Assembly (NCBI GenBank): GCA_017551165.1
Contig: JAFZMO010000128.1
Span: 1-34,020, forward strand
Direction of reading: 5' to 3'
From: Lachnospiraceae bacterium
Lineage (GTDB): Bacteria > Bacillota > Clostridia > Lachnospirales > Lachnospiraceae
Length of the DNA: 34,020 bases
Shown piece after piece: positions 16,201 to 23,737 of the stretch. A program made the position numbers and the translations under genes. The notes below the pieces were generated by a model. That model ran no database searches and had not been told where the DNA came from. It saw only the letters and a list, made by a program, of their open reading frames with translations. Positions within the stretch are counted from its first letter, which is position 1; each line of letters starts with the position of its first letter.

Positions 16201-16560
16201 TTCGATGCGATGTACTCCGACCGTCCGTACCGCAAGCGCATGAATTTTGATAAGGTTGTGGAGATCATTCGCGGAGCATCCGGCACCCAGCTCGCCGCGG
16301 ATGTGGTGGACGCGTTCCTGCGCCTGGCTGACCGCGGACTGTTGCGTGCACCGGACGACACCGGCGGCGGCACCACGGAGGACATCGACAACATCCACAA
16401 GAGCTTCGAGAAGACCGCCGCAGTCAAGGCGGCGGCTGCGGAGAAGCTGGCGGCAGAGACAGCGGAGAAGCCTGCGGAAGACAAGCCTGCCGAAGAGAAG
16501 TCTGCGGAAGACAAGCCTGCGGAGGAAAAACCTGCCGCAGAGACAGAGGAAAAATCATAA
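13216..16560 (+). CDS. Transmembrane receptor: beta-propeller (Reg_prop) - Y_Y_Y - HD-GYP phosphodiesterase
   Basis: This 1114-residue protein starts with a basic leader and a secretion signal (LCLCLVLFLLVMQAGSALA, about 41-60). Some 600 residues of two-component-regulator propeller repeats follow, such as GFLWIGCYSGLIRYDG and NRVWVGTNEAGVAVID. Next come a Y_Y_Y domain (about 745-815, ending FYETWWFR), a membrane helix (about 822-842) and an HD-GYP domain with His912-Asp913 (LLHDIGKIG) and HHERPDGKGYP at 965-975. The tail is a Lys/Pro/Ala/Glu repeat. The ectodomain is that of the hybrid two-component systems that sense oligosaccharides in Bacteroidetes, here joined to a probable cyclic-di-GMP phosphodiesterase. 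The ATG at 13216 has GAGAGGA; an ATG at 13318 is an alternative that trims the leader. Confidence 0.9.
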   Translation: MGRCDMRRQRETMVGRRPLGGSATETTKSRHRTGMHGRRVWLCLCLVLFLLVMQAGSALADDGKRPYSWPGTDEGGKNVTLDMTKPDEGYSTVVYDIKNGLPTSEANAIVQTEEGFLWIGCYSGLIRYDGNTFTRMDSTDGIASVVSLFVDSKNRVWVGTNEAGVAVIDKGEVRMFRMKDGLKSLSCRTITEDAKGNIYVGTTRGVAVINEAMNIRTLEQVNIRDAYVRELRTGADGIIYGVTEYGDVFTIEGGVLANFYEHDKDSTTRVVSIFPDLNKPGYVYLGTDASFLLYGRLSRDMQDMKQIFTDQLAKINYMTQIEDIIWLCAGNGIGYLQDGVVHKMYNMPIDKSFEHMLPDYQGNLWFTSSHAGVMKIVRNRFANISEWCGLSSEQLTVNSTCIYGDWLLLGSNNGLTVVSASETKVVEEWTVESVKTAGGVTYAENCNLIDLLDGVRIRSILRDSQGRLWFSTYGDYTLMMFEDNKITCYTKAEGMPTEHVRAICEASDGSILAAANGGVVVLRDGVVERVIGEEDGIRNTEILTVEEGRPGDYIIGTDGGGMYVYTGGNMLHYSTETGMTSDIVMRVKKSRNRDVYWIVTSNSLAYMDADYNVTTIKNFPYSNNFDLYENSKGEVWILSSNGIYVTNVDTLIADGDIDPEFYCYDNGLPYVATSNSYSIVTGDGDLYVAGSGGVTRVNIENPFENVMDLKIAVPFVVADGREIYPDEDGVIRVPAKAKKVVIHGYVFTYSLSNPLVTYKLDGFDHGETTVSRTDFSPVSYTNLSGGRYYFTIRVQDPNGVGSKEVTIRIDKRYAFYETWWFRILAVIAIIGAVSWIVVQYVRRKMQKLIEKEEEQKAFIREMTEAFAKTIDMKDRYTNGHSTRVAEYTTMLAKELGCDEEEIEKYYYIALLHDIGKIGVPAAVLNKQGKLSDDEFKIIKSHSSLGYRALKDISIMPELAIGAAAHHERPDGKGYPKGLKGDEIPRVAQIIAVADTFDAMYSDRPYRKRMNFDKVVEIIRGASGTQLAADVVDAFLRLADRGLLRAPDDTGGGTTEDIDNIHKSFEKTAAVKAAAAEKLAAETAEKPAEDKPAEEKSAEDKPAEEKPAAETEEKS
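16462..16545 (+). repeat. KPAED/KPAEE coding repeat at the HD-GYP C-terminus
   Basis: Tandem repeats of about 15 and 30 bases encode alternating KPAED and KPAEE/KSAED units. The result is a charged, probably disordered cytoplasmic tail. Confidence 0.7.
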
Positions 16561-16563
16561 CAC

Positions 16564-16604
16564 AAGGACCGTTCCCGTGACGCGGGGACGGTCCTTTTTG
16601 TCAC
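16564..16604 (+). terminator. Terminator built from a GGGGACGG-type element
   Basis: AAGGACCGTTCCCG at 16564-16577 pairs with CGGGGACGGTCCTT at 16583-16596, with one G-U pair, around TGACG. TTTTTGTCAC follows. It sits directly after the HD-GYP stop codon. The right arm plus tail match the element at 11251. Confidence 0.8.
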
Positions 16605-16614
16605 ATTTGGCGCC

Positions 16615-16643
16615 TTGAAAGAGGGCGGAAGTTATGGTATTGT
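16615..16643 (+). promoter_or_regulatory. Promoter for the HAD-esterase fusion gene
   Basis: TTGAAA at 16615-16620, a 17-base spacer, and TATTGT at 16638-16643. Confidence 0.55.
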
Positions 16644-16693
16644 TTTCGCATGGGGGAAGAACCCTGTAATTTATTATGAAGGGGGACATAAAC

Positions 16694-18253
16694 ATGATCA
16701 AAGCTGTGGTGTTCGACGTGTTCGAAACGCTGGTTACCTTCCTCGGAAGCAACCACTACGGAAGCGAATCGATGGCGGAGGATGCGGGAGTCCCGATCCC
16801 GGACTTCCAGCGCGCCTGGTGGGTTCATGAGTACGACCGCAGCGTCGGCAACATGACGACCGACGAGGCACTCGCGGAGACGCTCCGCACGCTCGGCGTG
16901 TACTCGGACGAGCTTCTCAAGCGCATGATGAAGTCGCGCAGGGATTCGAAGGAGCGCGTGTTCTCGGAGAAGTACATGCATCCCGACGTCATTCCGATGT
17001 TTCGGGCGTTGAAGGAGCGCGGGCTGAAGGTCGCGCTGATCAGCAACTGTTTTTCCGAGGAGGCGGAACAGATCCGCAACAGTGATTTCTTTGAATATAT
17101 CGATGTGCCGATCCTATCGTATGAGCAGGGCGTGTGCAAGCCGGACAAGGCGATCTACGAGCGCTGCGTGCAGGAGCTTGGGGTTGCCATGAACGAGTGC
17201 CTGTATTTGGGCGACGGCGGCTCCCGCGAGCTGGAGACGGCGGGCGAGGTCGGCATGCACCCGGTGCAGGCGGCGTGGTACCTCGTGAAGGGCGGCGACC
17301 AGCCGTGTTACCGGAAGCCCGGCTTCCGGCAGGCGGACAACCCGATGGATGTGCTTCGGTTCGTCGATGAGGGCGACCGCATCCGCTACTGCAAATGGTA
17401 CGGCGAAGTCGCGGAGGATGATTTCATCTCGACGACGCCATCCTACGAGGTCGGAAAATATTTTTCGAGATTCCATGAGGGCTCATTCGCCGCAGAGGGC
17501 ATGACGATGAAGTTCTATTGGCACGACCCGCGCGAGTACGGCTACGCGGATGACGGCAAGCTGCCGCTGTTGTGTTTCCTGCACGGCACGAGCAATGCGC
17601 TTGTGGGGGATGTGTGCATCAACTACACGGGCGCGGAGATGTACGCTTCGGATGAGTATCAGAAGACTATGGGCGGAGCGTTCATCCTGATCCCGGTTGC
17701 CAACGAGTACCGCAGTGAGAGCGGCCGCGTAGAGGGCACGTGGAAGGAGAAGGAGTACCTTCCCGTGGTGCACGCACTCGTCCTTGAGTTCATCGCAAAC
17801 CGCACGAACGGCGTCGGCAAGCGATTCCTCTTTGGCAACTCCTCGGGTGCGACGTTTGTGCTGCGCCTGATGGACAACTATATGGACGATTTCGATGTCG
17901 TCGCTCCGGTCGGAAGCACGGCGCTGCCGGACGACTCGGTGCTCGACCAATACGACGCGAAGGAGCGAACGCTGTTCTTCGCCATCGGCAGGCGCGACGA
18001 GTTCCACGATTACGAGAAGGAGGTCGTGCCGCGGCTTCCCAGACTGCAGAGCATGAAGCATTGCTTCCTCTGCATTCCCGACTGGGTGCGCAACGGTGAC
18101 GGCGGCATTGCCTCGATCGGCGCGGACACGTTTGAGATGGGACAGCACTGCATGATGAACTCGATGCAGTCGAACATGATGTTTGCGGACGGAACGCCGA
18201 TGGATCCCCGTCTCCCGAAGGGCGTCACGGGCTGGATCGCGGAAGTAAAGTAA
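16694..18253 (+). CDS. Fusion of a HAD-superfamily hydrolase and an alpha/beta hydrolase (esterase)
   Basis: This 519-residue protein joins two enzymes in one frame. Residues 1 to about 205 are a HAD hydrolase: motif I FDVFETL with Asp8, motif II LISN, motif III Lys in CKPDKAIYE, and motif IV LYLGDGGSRELE. The second Asp of motif I is replaced by Phe (DVFET), as in haloacid-dehalogenase-like members. From about 225 to the end it is an alpha/beta hydrolase with LLCFLHGTSN (oxyanion), LFGNSSGA (nucleophile Ser383), Asp in IGRRDEF and His in MGQHCMMN. There is no signal peptide. The two activities may act on one phosphorylated and esterified metabolite; this is inference. GGGGGA lies seven bases before the ATG at 16694. 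A 33-bp palindrome follows the stop codon. Confidence 0.8.
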   Translation: MIKAVVFDVFETLVTFLGSNHYGSESMAEDAGVPIPDFQRAWWVHEYDRSVGNMTTDEALAETLRTLGVYSDELLKRMMKSRRDSKERVFSEKYMHPDVIPMFRALKERGLKVALISNCFSEEAEQIRNSDFFEYIDVPILSYEQGVCKPDKAIYERCVQELGVAMNECLYLGDGGSRELETAGEVGMHPVQAAWYLVKGGDQPCYRKPGFRQADNPMDVLRFVDEGDRIRYCKWYGEVAEDDFISTTPSYEVGKYFSRFHEGSFAAEGMTMKFYWHDPREYGYADDGKLPLLCFLHGTSNALVGDVCINYTGAEMYASDEYQKTMGGAFILIPVANEYRSESGRVEGTWKEKEYLPVVHALVLEFIANRTNGVGKRFLFGNSSGATFVLRLMDNYMDDFDVVAPVGSTALPDDSVLDQYDAKERTLFFAIGRRDEFHDYEKEVVPRLPRLQSMKHCFLCIPDWVRNGDGGIASIGADTFEMGQHCMMNSMQSNMMFADGTPMDPRLPKGVTGWIAEVK

Positions 18254-18259
18254 CAGAAT

Positions 18260-18331
18260 GTGAGCCGGGGGGACGGGGTTAGTGGCTCATTTGGCGACAA
18301 ATGAGCCACTAACCCCGTCCCCCCGGCTCAC
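18260..18331. repeat. Perfect 33-bp inverted repeat with six-base loop (REP/MITE-like element)
   Basis: Bases 18260-18292 are the exact reverse complement of 18299-18331, with GGCGAC as loop. The outer part carries a GGGGGGACGGGG core, related to the GGGGACGG cores at 11260 and 16584. It lies six bases after the fusion gene stop and can end transcription from either side. It resembles palindromic intergenic repeats spread by REP-associated transposases, but no transposase is in the window. Confidence 0.85.
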
Positions 18332-18341
18332 TTTCCGGATT

Positions 18342-18413
18342 TGTCACACAAACGTAAGAAATGTGTAACGGGAATGTAACAACTATTCAATTGCATTGTA
18401 ACATTTGTGTGTT
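18342..18413 (+). promoter_or_regulatory. Array of seven direct repeats at 11-base period (response-regulator-type binding region)
   Basis: Hexamers related to TGTAAC begin every 11 bases: 18342 TGTCAC, 18353 CGTAAG, 18364 TGTAAC, 18375 TGTAAC, 18386 TTCAAT, 18397 TGTAAC and 18408 TGTGTT. They lie on one face of the helix. The last repeats overlap the -35/-10 region (candidate -10 TATTGT at 18413-18418). Spacing of 11 bases is the hallmark of OmpR/PhoB-type regulators on DNA. The same array precedes the paralogous gene at 29805. Confidence 0.65.
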
Positions 18414-18484
18414 ATTGTGTAGCCATGGGGGACATTTGAACCATACACAGTCGAGTTGCACCGATGGAAGGAGCAGTAAGAACG

Positions 18485-20821
18485 ATGAAGAAATTTGTGG
18501 TAGTAATTCTGATTGCAAGCATGATGATCGTAACGGCAGCTTGTGGGAAAGATGGGGGTAATCATACGGACAGCGGCAACAACTCGACGAACACGACTCC
18601 GAGTCCTACAACGAAGCTCGTGACGGAACCGACAGGGGAAGCGGTCAGTCCGACGGACGCATTAAAACCGACGGAAGAGATCACTCCGACAGAGAGCGCA
18701 CAGATCGTTTCTCCTTCGCCGGAACCGACGAGAACGCCGACACCGACCTTGGAGCCGTTCGATGAGCCGAGATTTTACGAGGACATCATCCTGATGGCAA
18801 ATGATCCGGATCAGAGCAAGGTCAAGAGCATTCTGGTTTCGTATCAGGAGAACTTCAACGCCAATCTGGTCGAGTTCGACTCAATCGGTTATACGCAGGA
18901 GCATCGCAGCGAGTGGGAGAAGGCTGCGAAGACGAGGCTCGATGAGCTCCGGACCACGCTGGATCAGTTCACGGGGCTGATCTGGGATGAAACATATATC
19001 ACCGAGAAGCTGGAGGACACCATCATCCTCGGCGATGCGTGGAGAGTGGATGTCTGGTCACATGCGATCAGTCGTCCGATGTACAATGACAATAACGGCA
19101 GCCTGGTATGCGGCGGCATGTATGTAGTCAGCGCGTGGCTGATCCGCGGGGAGAAGCAACAGTATACGGAATTGTACCGGTATTGCACGGAGGATTTTTA
19201 TGATCGAATGGATCTGACGTGGACAGGAAAAACACAGGTGGAGCTGTATTACGATTCGATCGGCGAGAACGTTTCCGCCAAGGCGTCCGACTGGAACAAG
19301 ATCCTGACGGTACTTGCGGAGACGGAAGAGGGACCGTGGATCTACGACAACGAGGATGCATCGCTTGCCTATGATGTGCTTCTGGAGGGTAAGACGGAGA
19401 TCGTCACGGATGCGAGATATTTCGCAACCGACAAGACGCAGGCAAGCGGTCTTCGGAAAATGTTCCATAAAAAGGGCAATACCGTAACTACGAGCGAGTG
19501 GCCTGTCGTTGTGAACGGCACGATGACAGATGCGAACGGCAACGAGCTGTACATGCAGAATGAGGATAACTGGAAGATCTTCTCGTACAAGCTCTCCCAG
19601 TTCGAAGAGGCTTTCTACGCAAGTAGTACATACCAAAACAGCATAATCAAGGGCTTTACGGACAATACGGCAGACGGCGCGTTTGACTTCGATGAGAAGT
19701 GTGACGGGGATTTCACATACCATGTGGAAGTGATGCCCGCGGATGATTTCCTTCGCCTGAGACTCACGCTGAAGTACAAGAATGCGGCGATCCGTGTTCT
19801 GGACGAGTGCCGTATTCCCTGCCGGTGGCATTACAAGAACGACAACGGGGATGAGATGACGACGGTGTTCGCATCGAACAAGACCGATGAAGACTGGCGG
19901 TACGCAAAGACATACTGCGAGGCGTTTGTGAAGCTGTTCCCGAAGGGATCTGCGAGCGCGACGCAGGAGTTCGACTCGTTGGAGTATCTCGACAAGAACA
20001 GTAAGCAGTTCGAGACGAACGCGAAGACCTATGAGAAGAAACTGAAAGAGGATTTTTCGAAAAATAAATCCAAGCAGCGTGTCGCAACAGCGGAGAATCT
20101 CCTCGTGAGCATTGAGCTCAGCGACAAGGCGCGGTTCCTCGTTTACGAGAATGCCGCATACGGCGAGGTTCCCGAGAAACTCGGCAAGGGCACCGTATAT
20201 TATTATGAGGTTTCCTGGTATTATGTGGTGAACGGTTCGGAGTATGCGTCCACGGGTATCCTGTATAAGTACGAAGATGTCTCCGGCAAGAAGGAGAAAA
20301 AACAGTATAATGAAATGTCCTTCTACCACTATTTTTCGGATGATATGAAGGAGCTGTTCACGACTTCGATGATCGGGCGCGGAAAGGAGGCCACGATCGA
20401 GATCTGGGAGGACGCCGAGGGGAATAAGTACGAGCAGACTATGTACGACGAGGAGAAGTACTGGTATATGGTCTACACCGATCCGAACGGCAAGCTGCTC
20501 CTGGATGTGTATGACACCTGGGGGGAGAGCACGGACTACTATATCTCGATGGGCGCAGAGATGAAGACCGCCGACGGCACGGTGCTCTATCTTGAGGACG
20601 GTGACACCTGGAAGGTGCAGGGACGCGACATGCTTGAGTGGACCGACAAGTACAAAACCGGGAACTTTGAATTCTTCACTGACCCCGTGGATCTCGGAGG
20701 CGGAGCCGTGTTTTATGTCAGCTACGCGGGGCGCCGGGACGGGATGTACATCTGGCTGAATATCTGCATCAAGAAAAACGGACGAGAAGTTTCGGTAAAA
20801 GATAATCGCTGGATGGGTTGA
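18485..20821 (+). CDS. Large surface lipoprotein, paralog of the one at 29805
   Basis: This 778-residue protein has a lipoprotein signal (VILIASMMIVTAAC, Cys20), a Thr/Pro/Ser/Glu linker to about residue 95 (PTPTLEP-type) and a large extracytoplasmic part with no family I recognise. It aligns along its length with the protein at 29805. Shared landmarks are GY.QEHRSEW, WKIFSYKLSQF, LDECR, KQFETNAKTYEKKL, AAYGEVPE and DVYDTWGESTDYY. The duplicated TYEKKL-type helix and YD(T)-ESTD segment suggest two or more domains. The ATG at 18485 has GGAAGGAG 11 bases upstream. Transcription should start at the repeat array 18342-18413. A terminator follows at 20832. Function unknown; an anchored binding or adhesion role is only a guess. 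Confidence 0.85.
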   Translation: MKKFVVVILIASMMIVTAACGKDGGNHTDSGNNSTNTTPSPTTKLVTEPTGEAVSPTDALKPTEEITPTESAQIVSPSPEPTRTPTPTLEPFDEPRFYEDIILMANDPDQSKVKSILVSYQENFNANLVEFDSIGYTQEHRSEWEKAAKTRLDELRTTLDQFTGLIWDETYITEKLEDTIILGDAWRVDVWSHAISRPMYNDNNGSLVCGGMYVVSAWLIRGEKQQYTELYRYCTEDFYDRMDLTWTGKTQVELYYDSIGENVSAKASDWNKILTVLAETEEGPWIYDNEDASLAYDVLLEGKTEIVTDARYFATDKTQASGLRKMFHKKGNTVTTSEWPVVVNGTMTDANGNELYMQNEDNWKIFSYKLSQFEEAFYASSTYQNSIIKGFTDNTADGAFDFDEKCDGDFTYHVEVMPADDFLRLRLTLKYKNAAIRVLDECRIPCRWHYKNDNGDEMTTVFASNKTDEDWRYAKTYCEAFVKLFPKGSASATQEFDSLEYLDKNSKQFETNAKTYEKKLKEDFSKNKSKQRVATAENLLVSIELSDKARFLVYENAAYGEVPEKLGKGTVYYYEVSWYYVVNGSEYASTGILYKYEDVSGKKEKKQYNEMSFYHYFSDDMKELFTTSMIGRGKEATIEIWEDAEGNKYEQTMYDEEKYWYMVYTDPNGKLLLDVYDTWGESTDYYISMGAEMKTADGTVLYLEDGDTWKVQGRDMLEWTDKYKTGNFEFFTDPVDLGGGAVFYVSYAGRRDGMYIWLNICIKKNGREVSVKDNRWMG

Positions 20822-20831
20822 GCGATCAAAC

Positions 20832-20860
20832 GAAAGGACCTGCAGGCTGCGGGTCCTTTC
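20832..20860 (+). terminator. Intrinsic terminator after the first lipoprotein gene
   Basis: GAAAGGACC at 20832-20840 pairs with GGTCCTTTC at 20852-20860, followed by TTG. It begins 11 bases after the stop codon. Confidence 0.75.
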
Positions 20861-20867
20861 TTGATGC

Positions 20868-20920
20868 TTGAAGGAAAAGCCGGAATTTGGTATAATATTC
20901 CGAACCCCGGTGTACGGGGT
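20868..20920 (+). promoter_or_regulatory. Sigma-A promoter, flanking operator candidate and leader hairpin for the GH36 gene
   Basis: TTGAAG at 20868-20873, a 17-base spacer, and a perfect TATAAT at 20891-20896. CGGAAT at 20881-20886 and ATTCCG at 20897-20902 form an inverted repeat that brackets the -10 box, a likely repressor site. ACCCCG/CGGGGT at 20904-20909 and 20915-20920 form a leader hairpin. Confidence 0.7.
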
Positions 20921-20947
20921 ATGTGCGTATTTCGGAAGGAGTTTACG

Positions 20948-22786
20948 ATGGAATATTATGCGGAATGGCGCCTTCGGGGCGACCGGTACGACGGTGGTTA
21001 CGGCAACGGCCACACGCTGACGGGCAGCGAGTCCGTGCAGGAGATGACGAAGGTAAGCGAGACGGCGGACGAGACTGTCTATCGCGGCAAGAGGGGCCAG
21101 ACGGTCACCTGTGTCCACAGGGCCGTCGGCGATGTGACGGAGTGCTTTACGGTTTTGGAAAATGATACCCCCGCGACCGTGACGGCGGAGCTTCTCGCGA
21201 GCGTTGCGATCCGCGGGATCACAGCGGACCGCATGCACCGCGCGACGTCGTTCTGGAGCGCGGAGGGCAAGCTTCTGTCGCAGGATCTCACGGAGCTCAA
21301 CATGGAGCAGTCGTGGGCGGGCCACGGCTGGCGCATCGAGCATTTCGGGCAGACCGGATCGATGCCGGTCCGCAAATGGTTCCCGTTCCTCGTGCTCGAG
21401 GACAGCGCTAGCGGGCATTTTCTGGGGATCCAGCTGTACTGCGCGTCGAGCTGGCAGATCGAGGTGATCCGCAATCAGAAGGAGATCCGCATCGCGGCCG
21501 GCCTTGCGGACCGCGACTTCGGGGCGTGGTGGAAGGACATCGCACCGGGTGAACATTTTACGACGCCAAAGGCCGTGGTGGCCGAGGGAACAAGCCTGGA
21601 GGAGGTGTGCGACCGCCTCGTGAAGGCGCAGAAGCCGGGGACGGCAGCGGTCGATGCGGACCTGCCGGTGATCTTCAACGAGTACTGCACGACATGGGGC
21701 AATCCGACCGAGGAGCTTGTGCGCCGCGCGGCGGCGAAGCTCGACGGCACGGGCGTTCGCTATTTTGTGATCGACTGCGGGTGGTACCGGCAGCGCGACG
21801 GCGAGAACTGGTTCAACTCGGCGGGTGACTGGGAGGAGAGCAAGCTGTTGTTCCCGCACGGGCTGAAGGCAACGGCGGATGTGATCCGCTCGCACGGCAT
21901 GATCCCGGGCATCTGGTATGAGATGGAAAATGTCGGCGTCGACTCGGCGGCGTACGCGGACGAGGAGCACTTAGTCAAGCGGGACGGCTTCCCGGTGACG
22001 GTCGGCACGAGACGCTTCCGCGACATGCGGCAGCCGTGGGTGTGGGAGGACCTCGATCGGCGGCTGATCGACAAGCTCACGGAGTGCGGCTTCGGATACC
22101 TGAAGGTGGACTACAACGACAACATCGGCGTCGGCGCGGACGGCGCGGAGAGCCCCGGCGAGGGACTGCGCCAATGTGTGGAGAAGAGCAGGGAGTATTT
22201 CCGGCACATCGCTCTGTCGGTGCCGGGGATCGTGATCGAAAACTGCGCGTCGGGCGGACATCGCCTCGAGCCGTCGATGATGGAGCTGGTGTCGCAGGCG
22301 AGCTTCTCGGATGCGCACGAGTGCACGATCATTCCGCTTGTGGCGGCGAACCTGCATCGGCTGATCCGCCCGGAGCAGAGCCAGATCTGGGCGGTGCTGC
22401 GCAGGGACGCGGACGTTGACCGCATCCGTTATCTGCTCACCTCGGCGATGCTCGGCAGACTCTGCCTCTCCGGCGAGATCTTCGACCTCGACGACACGCA
22501 GTGGGAGACGGCGATGGAGGGCGTTCGCTTCTACAACCGCGTCAAGCACATCATCCGAGACGGTTTCACGAACGTGATCCGCACGAACGTGACCGACTAC
22601 TCGAACGCTGTCGGCTACCAGGCGGTTCTGCGCACACTCGGCGATGAGGAGCTTCTTGTGGTGCACACGTTTGCGGGCGGTGCGAACCCGCCCATCGAGG
22701 ACCTGCTCGAGGGGCGCACGGTCGTGGCGTCCTATGGCTCCGCGCTCGATGAGGACCTCCGCGGCGCGGCTTACTTGCTGAAGTAA
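20948..22786 (+). CDS. Alpha-galactosidase-like glycoside hydrolase, family GH36
   Basis: This 612-residue protein has an N-terminal beta-sandwich (about 1-215) and a catalytic barrel. The barrel motifs are NEYCTTWGNPTEE, FVIDCGWY, PGIWYEMENV, YLKVDYND with probable nucleophile Asp388, ENCASGGHR and FSDAHE with probable acid/base Asp455. This order is that of GH36/GH-D enzymes, which hydrolyse alpha-galactosides such as melibiose, raffinose and galactomannan side chains. It has no signal peptide, so it acts on imported sugars. It is slightly shorter than the common 700-residue members. AAGGAG lies six bases before the ATG; an upstream in-frame extension is rejected. It has its own promoter and a terminator shared with the MerR gene. 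Confidence 0.88.
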   Translation: MEYYAEWRLRGDRYDGGYGNGHTLTGSESVQEMTKVSETADETVYRGKRGQTVTCVHRAVGDVTECFTVLENDTPATVTAELLASVAIRGITADRMHRATSFWSAEGKLLSQDLTELNMEQSWAGHGWRIEHFGQTGSMPVRKWFPFLVLEDSASGHFLGIQLYCASSWQIEVIRNQKEIRIAAGLADRDFGAWWKDIAPGEHFTTPKAVVAEGTSLEEVCDRLVKAQKPGTAAVDADLPVIFNEYCTTWGNPTEELVRRAAAKLDGTGVRYFVIDCGWYRQRDGENWFNSAGDWEESKLLFPHGLKATADVIRSHGMIPGIWYEMENVGVDSAAYADEEHLVKRDGFPVTVGTRRFRDMRQPWVWEDLDRRLIDKLTECGFGYLKVDYNDNIGVGADGAESPGEGLRQCVEKSREYFRHIALSVPGIVIENCASGGHRLEPSMMELVSQASFSDAHECTIIPLVAANLHRLIRPEQSQIWAVLRRDADVDRIRYLLTSAMLGRLCLSGEIFDLDDTQWETAMEGVRFYNRVKHIIRDGFTNVIRTNVTDYSNAVGYQAVLRTLGDEELLVVHTFAGGANPPIEDLLEGRTVVASYGSALDEDLRGAAYLLK

Positions 22787-22817
22787 CGTTACGCCTGCTG
22801 AAACAAACAAAAAAGAA

Positions 22818-22851
22818 CGTGGCAGGGATTTTCGGTCCCTGCCACGCTTTT
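22818..22851. terminator. Bidirectional terminator between GH36 and MerR genes
   Basis: CGTGGCAGGGA at 22818-22828 pairs perfectly with TCCCTGCCACG at 22836-22846. A T-run follows on the plus strand, and an A-run (AAAAAAGAA) before it gives T-rich RNA on the minus strand. Confidence 0.85.
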
Positions 22852-22870
22852 CGTTATAAGCGACAACTTG

Positions 22871-23683
22871 TCAGATATCCTTCTTCCACAGACGCATGTG
22901 GTTCTGTCCGTCCACGGACTTCTCGACGTCGCAGCGGATCGTCGTGCTCTTGCCCTCATTTTTCGAGAGAAGGAGCATGAGAAGCGTGTTGGAGAACGGA
23001 ATGGAGTTGGCGTGCTTGTCCGCGAGCACCGTGAAGTCGAGTGCGTACTCGCCGCTCTCGAGATCGCTGAACTCATCGAGGAAATCCTTGACGTTGGTCC
23101 AGCCGTGCTTCTCGAAGACGATGCGGTACGCCGGGTTCGTGCGGTAGTCGGGCTGCTCCGCGGGCGCGGCCGGCATGCCGTTTGCGAGCGCTTCCGTGAA
23201 GTCGGGCAGCTCCGGGATGGAGTCCATGGCAGTCTTCATGCAGTCCTCGATCTTTCCGAGGATCTCACGGTACTGTTCATCACCGAGACCGAACTCCTCG
23301 GCAGGGTTGTAGTTGCGGGTGTCACTGAGGATGCGGTCACGCATCTGATTGATCTTATCGTTGATAGTATTCATATCGTTCAGATATGACATGCGGATGG
23401 ACTTGATTTCCTGCAGATGCGCCTCGGCCTCGGAGATTTTCTCCTCAAAAGCCATGGCGATCGCGAGATCATCCTGAGGGAGAAGAGCCCGGATCTCGTC
23501 GATGGAGAAGCCTGCCTTTTGCAAATTTCGAATTTTCACAAAGGTTTTGGCCTGCGTCTCGTCGTAGTACCGATACCCCGTCCAGGAATCCACGTTAACC
23601 GGTTTCAGCAGATCGATGTTGTCGTAGTATCGGAGCGTCTGCGGATTGCAGTCGCAGAGTCGGGCAAATTCTTTGATCGTCAT
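22871..23683 (-). CDS. MerR-family transcriptional regulator
   Basis: This 270-residue protein has the MerR winged helix-turn-helix at residues 1-70 (MTIKEFARLCDCNPQTLRYYDNI, SWTGYRYYDETQ, FSIDEIRALL). A dimerising coiled coil spans about 78-125. The C-terminal 150 residues are an effector domain I do not recognise, without the metal-binding cysteines of MerR/CueR types. GGAGG lies eight bases before the ATG. The gene's own promoter has the MerR-type 19-base spacer with a palindrome in it, so it probably autoregulates. The divergent neighbour is the metallo-beta-lactamase-fold gene at 23934, a possible second target. Confidence 0.9.
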   Translation of the reverse strand: MTIKEFARLCDCNPQTLRYYDNIDLLKPVNVDSWTGYRYYDETQAKTFVKIRNLQKAGFSIDEIRALLPQDDLAIAMAFEEKISEAEAHLQEIKSIRMSYLNDMNTINDKINQMRDRILSDTRNYNPAEEFGLGDEQYREILGKIEDCMKTAMDSIPELPDFTEALANGMPAAPAEQPDYRTNPAYRIVFEKHGWTNVKDFLDEFSDLESGEYALDFTVLADKHANSIPFSNTLLMLLLSKNEGKSTTIRCDVEKSVDGQNHMRLWKKDI

Positions 23684-23706
23684 ATCTGTAACCTCCTTTC
23701 GAGGCC

Positions 23707-23737
23707 TTTATATCATTGCAGTTAACTGTAAGGTCAA
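23707..23737 (-). promoter_or_regulatory. MerR-type promoter and operator
   Basis: On the minus strand: TTGACC (23732-23737), a 19-base spacer, and TATAAA (23707-23712). The spacer contains a 16-base palindrome centred on CAGTTAACTG (23716-23731). A long spacer with a dyad inside is the classic target of MerR proteins, which untwist such promoters. Confidence 0.8.

Noticed and set aside
18342..18413. CRISPR-like or minisatellite repeat
   Set aside because: The 11-base period with six-base repeats is far too short for CRISPR, and the intervening bases are not conserved. The location at a promoter fits regulator binding.
19058..21970. A 970-codon open frame on the minus strand across the first lipoprotein and GH36 genes
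   Set aside because: It covers two well-supported plus-strand genes, their terminator and their promoter, and has no protein-family feature.
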